Shown: piece by piece, positions 8,417-18,725 of the stretch | Numbering within the stretch: the first letter of the stretch is position 1 | Layout of the letters: the number at the start of each line of letters is the position of its first letter | Source: Cytophagales bacterium | GTDB lineage: Bacteria; Bacteroidota; Bacteroidia; Cytophagales; Cytophagaceae | Length of the DNA: 64,000 nucleotides | Direction of reading: 5' to 3' | Assembly (NCBI GenBank): GCA_004294225.1 | Contig: REBA01000017.1 | Location: 1-64,000 of the forward strand | Made by a program: the position numbers and the translations under genes | The notes under the pieces: model-generated | What the model was told of the DNA's origin: nothing | Database searches by the model: none | What the model saw: the letters and a program-made list of their open reading frames with translations, nothing else

Positions 8417-9307
8417 ATGGATGCAAAATATTCAATCAAAGACCTAGAACGTTTTTCTGGAATCAAAGCCCACACCATAAGAATATGGGAACAAAGATAT
8501 AAAATTCTTAAGCCCACGAGAACCAACAATAATATTAGATTTTATAGTAATGATGATTTAAAACTCATTTTAAATCTTAGCGTTCTCAATACCAATGGAT
8601 ATAAAATATCTCAACTTGCTAATCTTTCTGAAGAAGAAATCAACGATACGGTAAAAAAAGTAGTTGCAAAAAAATTTGCCCAACAAGAGCAACTGAATGC
8701 ACTTACAATTTCAATGATTGACCTAGACGAAGAAAGGTTTAATGAAATCATTGAAAACAATATCGCTCATAGTGGATTCAAAGATACCATTGAAAATACT
8801 ATTTTCCCTTTTTTAAGACAAACTGGTTTTATGTGGCAAACAGGGACAATATTCCCTGCACAAGAGCATTTTTTATCTAACCTTATTCGTCAAAAATTAA
8901 TTAGCAAAATTGCTAGTTATAATTTTCGGACCAGCGAAAAATCGAAAAAATTCCTTCTCTTTCTACCCGAAAAAGAACTCCACGAAATTAGTCTACTCTA
9001 CTTTCAATATTTAGTATTATCTAATGGCCATCAATGTATTTATCTAGGGCAGTCTGTTCCTTTTGAAGACTTGCTAAAAGTACTTCAGATAAAAAAACCT
9101 TATGGGATAATTACGATTTTTACACAACCATTTGAAGATAATTTATTGCAAGATTATATAGACTCACTTGCTAAAGAATGTAAAGATTATAGAATTATTG
9201 TCTCAGGCTTTCAAATATTTACTCAAAGCAAACTGATACTTAGCCCCAATATTGAAGCGATAAAAAACAGTCAAGATTTGGAGAATTTACTTACACAAAT
9301 ATCCTAA
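8417..9307 (+). CDS. MerR-family regulator with cobalamin-binding domain (CarH/LitR type), paralogue 1
   Basis: 296 residues. An N-terminal MerR winged helix (YSIKDLERFSGIKAHTIRIW, residues 5-24) is followed by a helical B12-cap domain and a C-terminal cobalamin-binding Rossmann domain. The Wx9EH signature of AdoCbl-dependent photoreceptors is present as W140...E150-H151. The lower-ligand motif ExHxxG appears as E187-L-H189-E-I-S192, so the ligand His is kept but the Gly is Ser. CarH proteins repress in the dark as AdoCbl tetramers and release DNA after light breaks the Co-C bond; that function is inferred here. The stop overlaps the convergent gene by 4 bases. A paralogue lies at 60447-61337. 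Confidence 0.85.
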   Translation: MDAKYSIKDLERFSGIKAHTIRIWEQRYKILKPTRTNNNIRFYSNDDLKLILNLSVLNTNGYKISQLANLSEEEINDTVKKVVAKKFAQQEQLNALTISMIDLDEERFNEIIENNIAHSGFKDTIENTIFPFLRQTGFMWQTGTIFPAQEHFLSNLIRQKLISKIASYNFRTSEKSKKFLLFLPEKELHEISLLYFQYLVLSNGHQCIYLGQSVPFEDLLKVLQIKKPYGIITIFTQPFEDNLLQDYIDSLAKECKDYRIIVSGFQIFTQSKLILSPNIEAIKNSQDLENLLTQIS

Positions 9308-10014
9308 GCAGCTTCAATCATTTGTATCAATCTCCTTTTGGCAATAGGCAATACCGCCTCATTCAAAGGATAATCTTTATTGACTTGAACCAGAAAAGTT
9401 GCAGGGTTGGCTATAGTTTTATATTTCCTTATTAATTGAGTCTTCATCGCTTCAAAAGTATTAGAAATAGTCCTTTGATAAGCATCCACAAACTCTGTCT
9501 TTATAGCCCTATAAGATTCATGTGCATTTTCATAAATTGATACTTGATAGGAATAGATATAAGTATCTTCTTTAGGGAGAGCTATCAACAGATATCCATA
9601 ATCGTTTCTAATAGGTGATATTCCCACGGGAGAAATGCTCATATGATGCTCTATAGTATCATATATTTCTTTCCCAACTTTCCATTCTTGCTGTATTTGC
9701 TCAATAGCAAATTGAGCAATCTGATCTATTTCTTGCATGGTATTATCATCTTCAATTATTTTCTCATAAATAAGACTAATTTTCTCAAAATCTATATGGC
9801 TAAATCTCTGAGGAAAATTATTCTTTATGTTGTCTTTATGATTTTTTATTTCAATTAAGTTTTTATGATGGACAATTAAATCAGATAGGTAGGGATAAAG
9901 TCTATGATTTAGAAAATAATGGTGTACTTTCTGAAGATATGCCAATAACAAATATTTTTTATACTCAAAATCAATACGCCCTTCTGTAATCCAATTCTTA
10001 TCTAAATTTTCCAT
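9304..10014 (-). CDS. Conserved-looking protein of unknown function
   Basis: 236 residues from the Met at 10014 (start MENLDKNWITEGRID). The frame continues upstream to 10149, but that extension is hydrophobic and Lys-rich in a way typical of AT-rich non-coding sequence, so it is not used. The protein looks soluble and mostly helical, with amphipathic stretches and a beta-rich centre (YGYLLIALPKEDTYIYSYQ). I recognise no enzyme motif. It converges on the MerR/B12 gene with a 4-base overlap and is divergent from metY. Confidence 0.6.
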   Translation of the reverse strand: MENLDKNWITEGRIDFEYKKYLLLAYLQKVHHYFLNHRLYPYLSDLIVHHKNLIEIKNHKDNIKNNFPQRFSHIDFEKISLIYEKIIEDDNTMQEIDQIAQFAIEQIQQEWKVGKEIYDTIEHHMSISPVGISPIRNDYGYLLIALPKEDTYIYSYQVSIYENAHESYRAIKTEFVDAYQRTISNTFEAMKTQLIRKYKTIANPATFLVQVNKDYPLNEAVLPIAKRRLIQMIEAA

Positions 10015-10195
10015 AAGATTAAAAATTATTGATCCAATTAAGATGTTTTTTTTACGAACCTTAACTTTAAAAGTTGTTACAAGAAAAATGGCCCTAAGCC
10101 ACTGTATTAATATAATTTTTTTGAAATAGAATTGCAATAGAAACTCCAAATAACTATGCTTTTTATAAGACTGACCCGTATTTATAAAAATTTGA

Positions 10196-11623
<1,428 letters not shown>

Positions 11624-11729
11624 ATATTTACAAATAAATTATAGTAATTGAAAGAATAGTGTCAATAAACGATATAAGTATTTTTTGTTGATATTATTCT
11701 TACAATTTTAAATTAAAATAATCATATTT

Positions 11730-11751
11730 GTAAGGTTTTAATTATCCTTAC
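11730..11751 (+). promoter_or_regulatory. Short leader hairpin before the LLM monooxygenase
   Basis: GTAAGG (11730-11735) and CCTTAC (11746-11751) form a 6-base stem with a 10-base loop ending 5 bases before the ATG at 11757. It would occupy the normal ribosome-binding region. CATATTTG at 11723-11730 is a near match to a -7 element, so this could also be an operator overlapping the start of transcription. Confidence 0.3.
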
Positions 11752-11756
11752 TATTT

Positions 11757-12920
11757 ATGAGCGAAGAACATTCTCAAATCATTATCCGAACTACCGATAA
11801 AGTAGCAGAAGTATCCTATTTCTGTGAGCTATGCGGTGGAGATACCACATTTTTAGGTTGGTTAGATCCTGAAAGAAGAAGTAGTTATGAAAATTGCAAA
11901 AACATTCTATTAACTGCAGAAGAACAAGGGTTTAACAATATACTATTACCATCTTCCTATATTATTGGTCAAGACCCATTTGTTTTTGCTGGAGCTATTG
12001 CACCTCAGACAAAAAAAATGAATCTTCTTGTAGCCATGCGATGTGGAGAATACCACCCACCTATGATGGCAAGAGCTATAGCTTCTTTAGATCATATTCT
12101 AGAAGGAAGATTAACTGTAAATATTATCAACTCTGATTTACCAGGTTGGAAAGAAGATGGTGAATATCGCTACAAAAGATGCGATGAAACCATTCAAATC
12201 CTAAAACAAGCTTGGAATAACGATACAATAGACATTGATGGGGAAGTATATAAAATGAAAATCCCTTCTGGACCAAGCAAACCTTATCAACAAAATGGCG
12301 GCCCTCTACTCTACTTTGGTGGAACTTCAGAGAGTGCTAGAGAAGTATGTGCAAAGCATTGCGATGTATTCCTTACTTGGCCAGAACCAGAAGCTAGTAT
12401 AATAGCTACTATGAAAGACCTTAGCCAAAGAGCAGAAAAATACAATAGAAAAATTGACTTTGGTCTTAGGGTTCATGTAATAGTAAGAGAAACCGAAGCA
12501 GAAGCTAGAGCTTATGCAAAACATATCATGAGTAAGTTCAATGAAAAAGAAGGCTTGGAACTAAAACATCGCTCACTTGACTCTAACTCACTTGGTGTGC
12601 TTCGTCAGGACGAATTCAGAAAGCAAGCTGATAGCGATGGATATATCGAACCACTATTGTGGGGGGAAATAGGAAAAGCAAGGTCTGGATGTGGTGCGGC
12701 TATTGTAGGAAGTGCCGAGCAAGTAATAGAAAAACTTAATAGATATATAGATATAGGAATTCGTTCTTTTGTTCTTTCTGGTTACCCTCTTAAAGAAGAA
12801 GCAGAAATATTTGGTAGATTGGTGCTACCTCACTTACCCAATGTAAAGCTATCAGAGCTTCAAGGTAGGACACCTAAAGAAAAACCAGTTACACCTTTAA
12901 CCACAGGAGCATTAAAGTAA
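11757..12920 (+). CDS. LLM-class flavin-dependent monooxygenase (SsuD-like)
   Basis: 387 residues with the luciferase-like monooxygenase fold. Recognisable parts are the LTAEEQGFNNILLPSSY start of the barrel, the MARAIASLDHILEGRLTVNIINS segment typical of alkanesulfonate monooxygenases, and LYFGGTSESARE near the flavin phosphate. The closest characterised relatives are FMNH2-dependent enzymes that release sulfite from organosulfonates. Position next to metY fits a role in sulfur acquisition, but the substrate cannot be read from the sequence, and no SsuE reductase or sulfonate ABC transporter is adjacent. It ends at a strong bidirectional terminator. Confidence 0.8.
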   Translation: MSEEHSQIIIRTTDKVAEVSYFCELCGGDTTFLGWLDPERRSSYENCKNILLTAEEQGFNNILLPSSYIIGQDPFVFAGAIAPQTKKMNLLVAMRCGEYHPPMMARAIASLDHILEGRLTVNIINSDLPGWKEDGEYRYKRCDETIQILKQAWNNDTIDIDGEVYKMKIPSGPSKPYQQNGGPLLYFGGTSESAREVCAKHCDVFLTWPEPEASIIATMKDLSQRAEKYNRKIDFGLRVHVIVRETEAEARAYAKHIMSKFNEKEGLELKHRSLDSNSLGVLRQDEFRKQADSDGYIEPLLWGEIGKARSGCGAAIVGSAEQVIEKLNRYIDIGIRSFVLSGYPLKEEAEIFGRLVLPHLPNVKLSELQGRTPKEKPVTPLTTGALK

Positions 12921-12965
12921 TATCAAAAAAAAACCTTAGAAAATTTCTAAGGTTTTTTTTTGATA
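12921..12965. terminator. Bidirectional terminator between LLM monooxygenase and glycogen synthase
   Basis: A perfect inverted repeat with 22-base arms, 12921-12942 and 12944-12965, centred on one base. Each arm has a 9-base A or T run outside the CCTTAGAAA core, so both strands end in a U tract. It lies exactly between two convergent genes and serves both. Confidence 0.9.
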
Positions 12966-14777
12966 TTACTGTGGATATTTTTCGAATGCTTGTATGTACG
13001 CCCTCTCATAATAAGCAGTTAATTTTTGCCAACTAAAATTTTCAGAGCAGTTTTCTGTCTTATACCGCTGTGTTATTCTGTCTCTTCTAGACATTTGCAC
13101 AAAAGAAAACAACTGCTCAGTCAATTGATCTGCTGCTTGATAAAAATCTTTATTCCTTCTATTAACCACATAAAGACCTTTATCTTCTTTTTCTTGAATA
13201 GTTTGCATCACAAAATCTCCAAATCCAGCCAAATCACTAGTAATAGCTGGTACCCCACTAGCTATAGACTCTAATGGAGTATACCCCCAAGGCTCATAAT
13301 AACTAGGGAAAATCCCCAAATTGCATCCACGCACAAACTGTCCGTATTCTAGGCCAAACAAAGGGTTAGTTGGGGATATAAAGTCAGGGTGATAAACTAT
13401 CTTTACCTTGTCATGAGCATTATTTACCATATTTGTAGTTCGAATTGTTTGCATCAATTCATCATTGGTATTTATCAAGTTATGAGTAACTACATAAGGC
13501 AACTCATTCTGTTTCCATGATTGAAGCTCTCTTCTTAATCGAAGTTTCCAGTAATCATCTACAAAATAATTAAGATCAGGTAATTTTAAATCGTCGTTAG
13601 AAGCTACAGAGTGAAATAATCTTTCCCCGAGTTGATCTTTGATGGCCTCACAAGTCTGCCTTATTTCTTCCATCATAGCTCGTGATTGCAACACTTGCGG
13701 ATTCATTGAATGATAGGGTTGCTTAGTAATAAAGAACATTACTATTGTAGTATCCATACCTGCTTGTTGCATTCTCCAATTCAATCTAGCTAATGCTTCT
13801 AGTGTCAAATCAAAGCCTTTATTCCTATATTCATACCTACCTGAGGTGAAGAAATACAAAGTTTTATCTAAATCGAAGGAATAGCTCTGAAAGAAATGCC
13901 CCATTACGAATTCATGAATTTTTTCTTTATACTCTAAATGCAAATTCTGAAATTCATGAGCAGCTGTAAAACGCTGTATATTCAATCCATTAGGTAAGAT
14001 TACATCAGGATTTCGCCCTAGCAGGGCTATACATTCTCTGGCAGTAACCTCACTGACTGTAGTGAAAACATGAGCTCCATGTGCAGCTGCACGTTCTATT
14101 TTGGCATGGGTTTCTATGTTAAAATTTCTTGCTTCAACCTCCCAATTATAGAAGGGCAAATGCTCATAAAAATGATGATCATTCATTGCCAAATACCTTC
14201 CTAACATGGTGGCATGGGTAGTAAAAACAGTACTTACAGGAACCATACATCTTCTCATTTCTGGTATAGCAGTTCCTACCATCCATTCATGAAAATGGGC
14301 TACAATTTTATTAGAAGTTCCTATTTCTGGATTAGAGAAATACTTAAAAAACTCTGCTACTAAATGACCAAAAACCACTACTTGATTAAGGAGATGGTCT
14401 CCTTCTGGGGAAGATATTCCGTGCTTTTCCCATAGTAGAAATTTGACCTCGCCCATTTTATAGAAATAACTCTGCGGGTTAATTAAAACTAACTTCGGGC
14501 TTCCAGATACAAGCCACGTACCATAATGTACCTCTACTCCTATTTTTCTAAATTCTTCAACAGCCCTCCCAATAGGATTGTTATAATCAAAACTTGGCTC
14601 AAATTCAGCAGGGGTTTTGGTGTGCAAATATGGCCCTATCAAGAAATAATTCTCTCCCCATCTTGATTTGATACTTGGGATTTTTGAACGAATAACAGTA
14701 TAAATACCTCCTACTTGGTTACAGACTTCCCAAGCTATTTCTGCTAGGTAGGCGTTGTCGTATTGACTGGATAACAT
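12966..14777 (-). CDS. Glycogen synthase, GT3 (eukaryote-like) family
   Basis: 603 residues, clearly the GT3 type rather than the bacterial GlgA/GT5 type. The N-terminus carries EVCNQVGGIYTVIRSK, the centre VAHFHEWM and FTTHATMLGRYL, and the C-terminal half the ExxxxxxxE donor-site pair E495...E503 in YYEPWGYTPLES. GT3 enzymes extend alpha-1,4-glucan from UDP-glucose. The enzyme is about 100-150 residues shorter than yeast and animal forms, consistent with loss of the regulatory tails. It shares a terminator with the convergent monooxygenase; no other glycogen gene is adjacent, although galE lies 19 kb away. Confidence 0.88.
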   Translation of the reverse strand: MLSSQYDNAYLAEIAWEVCNQVGGIYTVIRSKIPSIKSRWGENYFLIGPYLHTKTPAEFEPSFDYNNPIGRAVEEFRKIGVEVHYGTWLVSGSPKLVLINPQSYFYKMGEVKFLLWEKHGISSPEGDHLLNQVVVFGHLVAEFFKYFSNPEIGTSNKIVAHFHEWMVGTAIPEMRRCMVPVSTVFTTHATMLGRYLAMNDHHFYEHLPFYNWEVEARNFNIETHAKIERAAAHGAHVFTTVSEVTARECIALLGRNPDVILPNGLNIQRFTAAHEFQNLHLEYKEKIHEFVMGHFFQSYSFDLDKTLYFFTSGRYEYRNKGFDLTLEALARLNWRMQQAGMDTTIVMFFITKQPYHSMNPQVLQSRAMMEEIRQTCEAIKDQLGERLFHSVASNDDLKLPDLNYFVDDYWKLRLRRELQSWKQNELPYVVTHNLINTNDELMQTIRTTNMVNNAHDKVKIVYHPDFISPTNPLFGLEYGQFVRGCNLGIFPSYYEPWGYTPLESIASGVPAITSDLAGFGDFVMQTIQEKEDKGLYVVNRRNKDFYQAADQLTEQLFSFVQMSRRDRITQRYKTENCSENFSWQKLTAYYERAYIQAFEKYPQ

Positions 14778-14954
14778 GAACGAATAATTTAGGTTTATTT
14801 TAATTAGGCTTCTACGCTTTATCTTTATTAAAGATTATTGTTTAGCAAAAAAATCTATAATGAATTGACAAAATATCAAGATTAGAACGACTAATATTCC
14901 TTGTAAATTATAAAAAATATACATTGTAACTTTATATTTATATAAATTTAATTT

Positions 14955-15545
14955 ATGAAAGCACTTACATTAATTATAATCAGTAATCTATTGATTTTAC
15001 TTAACCATCAATCAAGAGCTCAGTCTTTATTCCCAATAGACTCTGCAAGTAACAAAATCCAATATTCAGATGTAGTCATTACCGATAGTATATTTGCTCC
15101 TCAACTTTATAAAAACGCAGAAAAATGGGCAGCTCTGCACCTCAAAAAACAAAGCAACCAACAAACCGAATTTGATTTAAAGCAAGGTTTCATAAAATGC
15201 ACCAATAGCTTTTTGGTATATACAAAAGGAATGATGTCAAAAGAAATTCATGGGCTAATAGATTATGATGTTTATATAGAAATTAAAGACCAAAAATACA
15301 GATATACATTCAACAATTTTGTTTTCAATTATTACAAACAAAATAGGTTCTATGAATATGTTCCTACAGGCAAGAAAAAACCTTTAGAAGAACCTAAGTT
15401 TCAGGGTTGGCAACCTGTTTGGAATAAGCATAAAAAACTAACCAATAATATAATTTTGGATCAAATCTTTAAATTAAAAAATATAATGAAAGAAAAAGAA
15501 TTGCCAATTATTGAAAAAAAAGCAGTAAAAAAAACAGATTGGTAA
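14955..15545 (+). CDS. Exported DUF4468 (TBP-like fold) protein
   Basis: 196 residues with a signal peptide (cleavage probably after SRAQ, about residue 23). The rest resembles DUF4468 domains of Bacteroidota: a KIQYSDVVITDS strand, an AEKWAALHL helix, an internal G-I/L strand pattern and the YRYTFNNFVF segment, which is the best family mark. The function of DUF4468 is unknown; a TBP-like fold has been assigned to the family. The C-terminal tail is Lys-rich. It ends 4 bases before the convergent sixA stop. No operon partner. Confidence 0.7.
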   Translation: MKALTLIIISNLLILLNHQSRAQSLFPIDSASNKIQYSDVVITDSIFAPQLYKNAEKWAALHLKKQSNQQTEFDLKQGFIKCTNSFLVYTKGMMSKEIHGLIDYDVYIEIKDQKYRYTFNNFVFNYYKQNRFYEYVPTGKKKPLEEPKFQGWQPVWNKHKKLTNNIILDQIFKLKNIMKEKELPIIEKKAVKKTDW

Positions 15546-15549
15546 TACC

Positions 15550-16065
15550 TCAAGTATCATCTTCAACACTCCAAAACATTTTAGGATATATAAAAAACTT
15601 CATTTCCCCAGTCTGACCAGATATCACTGCCCAATCGTCCACATCAAAATGAATACTTACCACTCCACAAGTAGGGATATTTCCAATATCTTTTTTAGTA
15701 AAATACTCTGCAATGTGTGTAAATGTTGGATTATGACCAACTAACATAGCTGTTTCAACACTATTACTTATCCCATTAATGATTGAAAGCACGTTTCTAC
15801 TAGATGCTTCATATAATTCCTCATGAAATTCAATGTTGTCTGTATTGTATTTTAGTTGTTCGGCTAAGAAAACTGAGGTAGCCTTTGTTCTTGAGGCAGG
15901 ACTAGCAATAATAAGCTGAGGATTGACTTCTCTTTTCAGCAACTCCATACCCATTCTAGGGGCATCAAACAATCCTCTTTGATTAAGAGTTCTATCGAAA
16001 TCTTTTTGACCAAATACTGACCAATCAGATTTAGCATGCCTTACTAGAATAATATTTTTTGCCAT
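15550..16065 (-). CDS. SixA-type histidine phosphatase
   Basis: 171 residues of the histidine phosphatase superfamily, small SixA branch. The catalytic RH motif is LVRHAKSDW with H10, a second Arg lies in SPASRTKAT, and the second catalytic His is in AMLVGHNPTF. SixA dephosphorylates phosphohistidine on signalling proteins in E. coli; the target here is unknown. It is transcribed divergently from topA, with 176 bases of AT-rich sequence between them. Confidence 0.85.
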   Translation of the reverse strand: MAKNIILVRHAKSDWSVFGQKDFDRTLNQRGLFDAPRMGMELLKREVNPQLIIASPASRTKATSVFLAEQLKYNTDNIEFHEELYEASSRNVLSIINGISNSVETAMLVGHNPTFTHIAEYFTKKDIGNIPTCGVVSIHFDVDDWAVISGQTGEMKFFIYPKMFWSVEDDT

Positions 16066-16241
16066 GTTGAAATAATTTGATGTGAGGTAAAGACCGAATT
16101 TAGATTATTTTTGTTTTTATAAAAAAAAAATAGTCATCTTTGGCTCAAAATGAATTTAAGTGAAAAATTATAATATTACATCAATTAATCAAAAATCTTT
16201 AATTGTTTAGAAATAATATTATTATATAAATTAAATATTAT

Positions 16242-18689
16242 ATGTCAAAAAATTTAGTCATCGTAGAGTCTCCAGCAAAAGCCAAGACTATAGAAGGATA
16301 TTTAGGTAAAGAATTTATCGTCAAATCTAGTTTTGGTCATGTGCGTGACTTACCCAAAGGAGATAAAGCAATTGACATTGCAAATAACTTTTTACCTACT
16401 TATGAAATTACCGAAGACAAAAAAGAGGTTGTTTCTCAATTAAGAAAATTAGCCAAGCAGGCAGATACAATATGGTTAGCTACTGACGACGACCGTGAAG
16501 GAGAAGCTATTTCATGGCATCTTAAAGAAGCACTTAACTTAAAAGATAGCGAAATCAAAAGAATTGTTTTTAGAGAGATTACAAAAAAAGCAATTCTGAA
16601 AGCGATTGAAATTCCAAGAAAAATAAACAACGACTTGGTAGATGCTCAGCAAGCCAGAAGGGTTCTGGATAGATTAGTTGGGTTTGAATTATCCCCTATT
16701 TTATGGAAAAAAATAAAAGCAGGACTATCCGCAGGTAGAGTTCAATCTGTTGCAGTAAAGCTAGTTGTAGAAAGAGAAAGAGAAGTTGATGGATTCGAAA
16801 CCAAATCTTCCTTCAAAGTTACCGCACTATTTGATATGGGTAGCGGGAAAACAATGCAAGCAGAACTTTCTGAAAAATTCACTACCGAATCCTCTGCTGA
16901 AGCTTTTTTAGAAAAATGTAAGGGAGCCAATTATTCTATAAAAAACCTTGAGAAAAAACCTTCTAAAAAGTCTCCTGCTGCACCATTCACCACCTCTACA
17001 CTTCAACAAGAAGCCAGTAGAAAGTTAGGATTTTCTGTCGCACAAACTATGACTTTAGCACAAAGGTTATACGAAGCAGGAAAAATATCCTACATGAGAA
17101 CTGATTCTGTAAATCTATCAGATTTTGCTATGGATGCAGCAAAAAATGAAATTACCTCTGCTTATGGTAAAGACTTTTTTGAACCGAGAAAATATAAAAC
17201 TAAATCTGAGACTGCTCAAGAAGCTCACGAAGCTATTAGACCTACTGATTTTGCACTCCATTCTACAGACGGAGAAAGAAACGAACAAAGGCTTTATGAA
17301 TTAATTTGGAAGCGTGCAATTGCTTCACAAATGGCAGATGCTCAAATAGAAAAAACAGTAGCAACCATAGCCATATCTTCTGTTCCTCAAACCTTAATTG
17401 CTACTGGAGAAGTCATCAAATTTGAAGGTTTTTTGAAAGTCTATTTAGAAAGCAACGATGATGAACCAGAAAGTGAAAGCGAAAATGAAAGCAACACTAT
17501 GTTGCCTCCACTTAATATTGGACAAAAACTAAATTTAGATCAACTTCGTGCATTAGAAAGATACACAAGACCACTGCCAAGATATACCGAAGCTAGTCTG
17601 GTAAAAAAATTAGAAGAACTTGGTATAGGGAGACCATCCACTTATGCACCTACAATCTCTACAGTTCAAAAAAGAGGCTATGTAATCAAAGAAGAAAGAG
17701 AAGGTAAAGATAGAATCTTAAAAGTTCTTACGCTAAAAGGAAACAAAATTGTTAGTAGTACCAAAACAGAGCTCACAGGTCAAGAAAAGAATAAGCTTTT
17801 CCCTACCGATATGGGTATGATTACTACCGATTTTCTAGTTCAATACTTCCCAACCATTACCGATTATTCATTTACTGCTACCGTAGAAAAGGAATTTGAT
17901 GAAATCGCCAATGGTAAATTGAAATGGGCAAAGATGATAAGTGCATTCTATAAACCATTTCATAAAACAGTAGAAGAAACTACAGTAAATGTAGACCGTT
18001 CTAAGGTAGGCACTTCTAGAGACCTTGGCATACATCCTGAAACTGGTGAAAAAATTATTGCAAGACTTGGAAAATTTGGACCAATTGTTCAAATAGGCGA
18101 AACAATAGAAGGTAGTGATGTAAAACCAAGATTTGCTAGCCTCAGAAAAGGACAACTTATAGAAAGTATAAGCCTAGAAAATGCTTTAGAATTATTCAAA
18201 CTTCCTCGAACAGTTGGAGAATTAGAAACAAAAACAATGTCGGTAGCTATTGGAAGATTTGGACCATATATCAAGCACGATAATAAATTTTATTCCATTG
18301 GAAAACTAGACGACCCTTATACTATTGAAACCGATAGGGCCATAGAAATAATTATGGCAAAAAGAAAAACCGATAGTGAAAAACTTATCAAAGAGTTTGC
18401 AGAAAACAATGAAGTAAAAGTATTAAATGGTCGTTTTGGTCCTTATATCGTTGCACTTGGTAAAAATGTAAAAATACCTAAAGACAAAAATCCACTTTCA
18501 TTGACTTTGGAAGAATGTCTTACATTAGCAGAAAGTGCTCCTGAGAAGAAAGGTCGCTTTGCTACCAAAAAAGCAACCACCACAACTCCTACCGCTACAG
18601 CAAAAGCAAAATCATTAGCAAAAACAAAAAAAACAACCGCTGCTAAAAAAACTACAAAAACAGCAAAGACTGAAAAAAAAAAAAAATAA
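16242..18689 (+). CDS. topA: DNA topoisomerase I (type IA)
   Basis: 815 residues. The TOPRIM domain starts at LVIVESPAKAKTIEGYLG and holds the acidic TDDDREGE motif (residues 81-88). The active-site tyrosine is Y284 in GKISYMRTDS. The C-terminal region carries three GRFGPYI-like repeats rather than Cys4 zinc ribbons, and the last 45 or so residues form a Lys/Ala/Thr-rich tail like those that aid DNA binding. The enzyme relaxes negative supercoils. tyrS follows 36 bases later on the same strand. Confidence 0.95.
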   Translation: MSKNLVIVESPAKAKTIEGYLGKEFIVKSSFGHVRDLPKGDKAIDIANNFLPTYEITEDKKEVVSQLRKLAKQADTIWLATDDDREGEAISWHLKEALNLKDSEIKRIVFREITKKAILKAIEIPRKINNDLVDAQQARRVLDRLVGFELSPILWKKIKAGLSAGRVQSVAVKLVVEREREVDGFETKSSFKVTALFDMGSGKTMQAELSEKFTTESSAEAFLEKCKGANYSIKNLEKKPSKKSPAAPFTTSTLQQEASRKLGFSVAQTMTLAQRLYEAGKISYMRTDSVNLSDFAMDAAKNEITSAYGKDFFEPRKYKTKSETAQEAHEAIRPTDFALHSTDGERNEQRLYELIWKRAIASQMADAQIEKTVATIAISSVPQTLIATGEVIKFEGFLKVYLESNDDEPESESENESNTMLPPLNIGQKLNLDQLRALERYTRPLPRYTEASLVKKLEELGIGRPSTYAPTISTVQKRGYVIKEEREGKDRILKVLTLKGNKIVSSTKTELTGQEKNKLFPTDMGMITTDFLVQYFPTITDYSFTATVEKEFDEIANGKLKWAKMISAFYKPFHKTVEETTVNVDRSKVGTSRDLGIHPETGEKIIARLGKFGPIVQIGETIEGSDVKPRFASLRKGQLIESISLENALELFKLPRTVGELETKTMSVAIGRFGPYIKHDNKFYSIGKLDDPYTIETDRAIEIIMAKRKTDSEKLIKEFAENNEVKVLNGRFGPYIVALGKNVKIPKDKNPLSLTLEECLTLAESAPEKKGRFATKKATTTTPTATAKAKSLAKTKKTTAAKKTTKTAKTEKKKK

Positions 18690-18725
18690 GATATTAAAAT
18701 TAGTTTAGAAGCGCATAAATCATCA

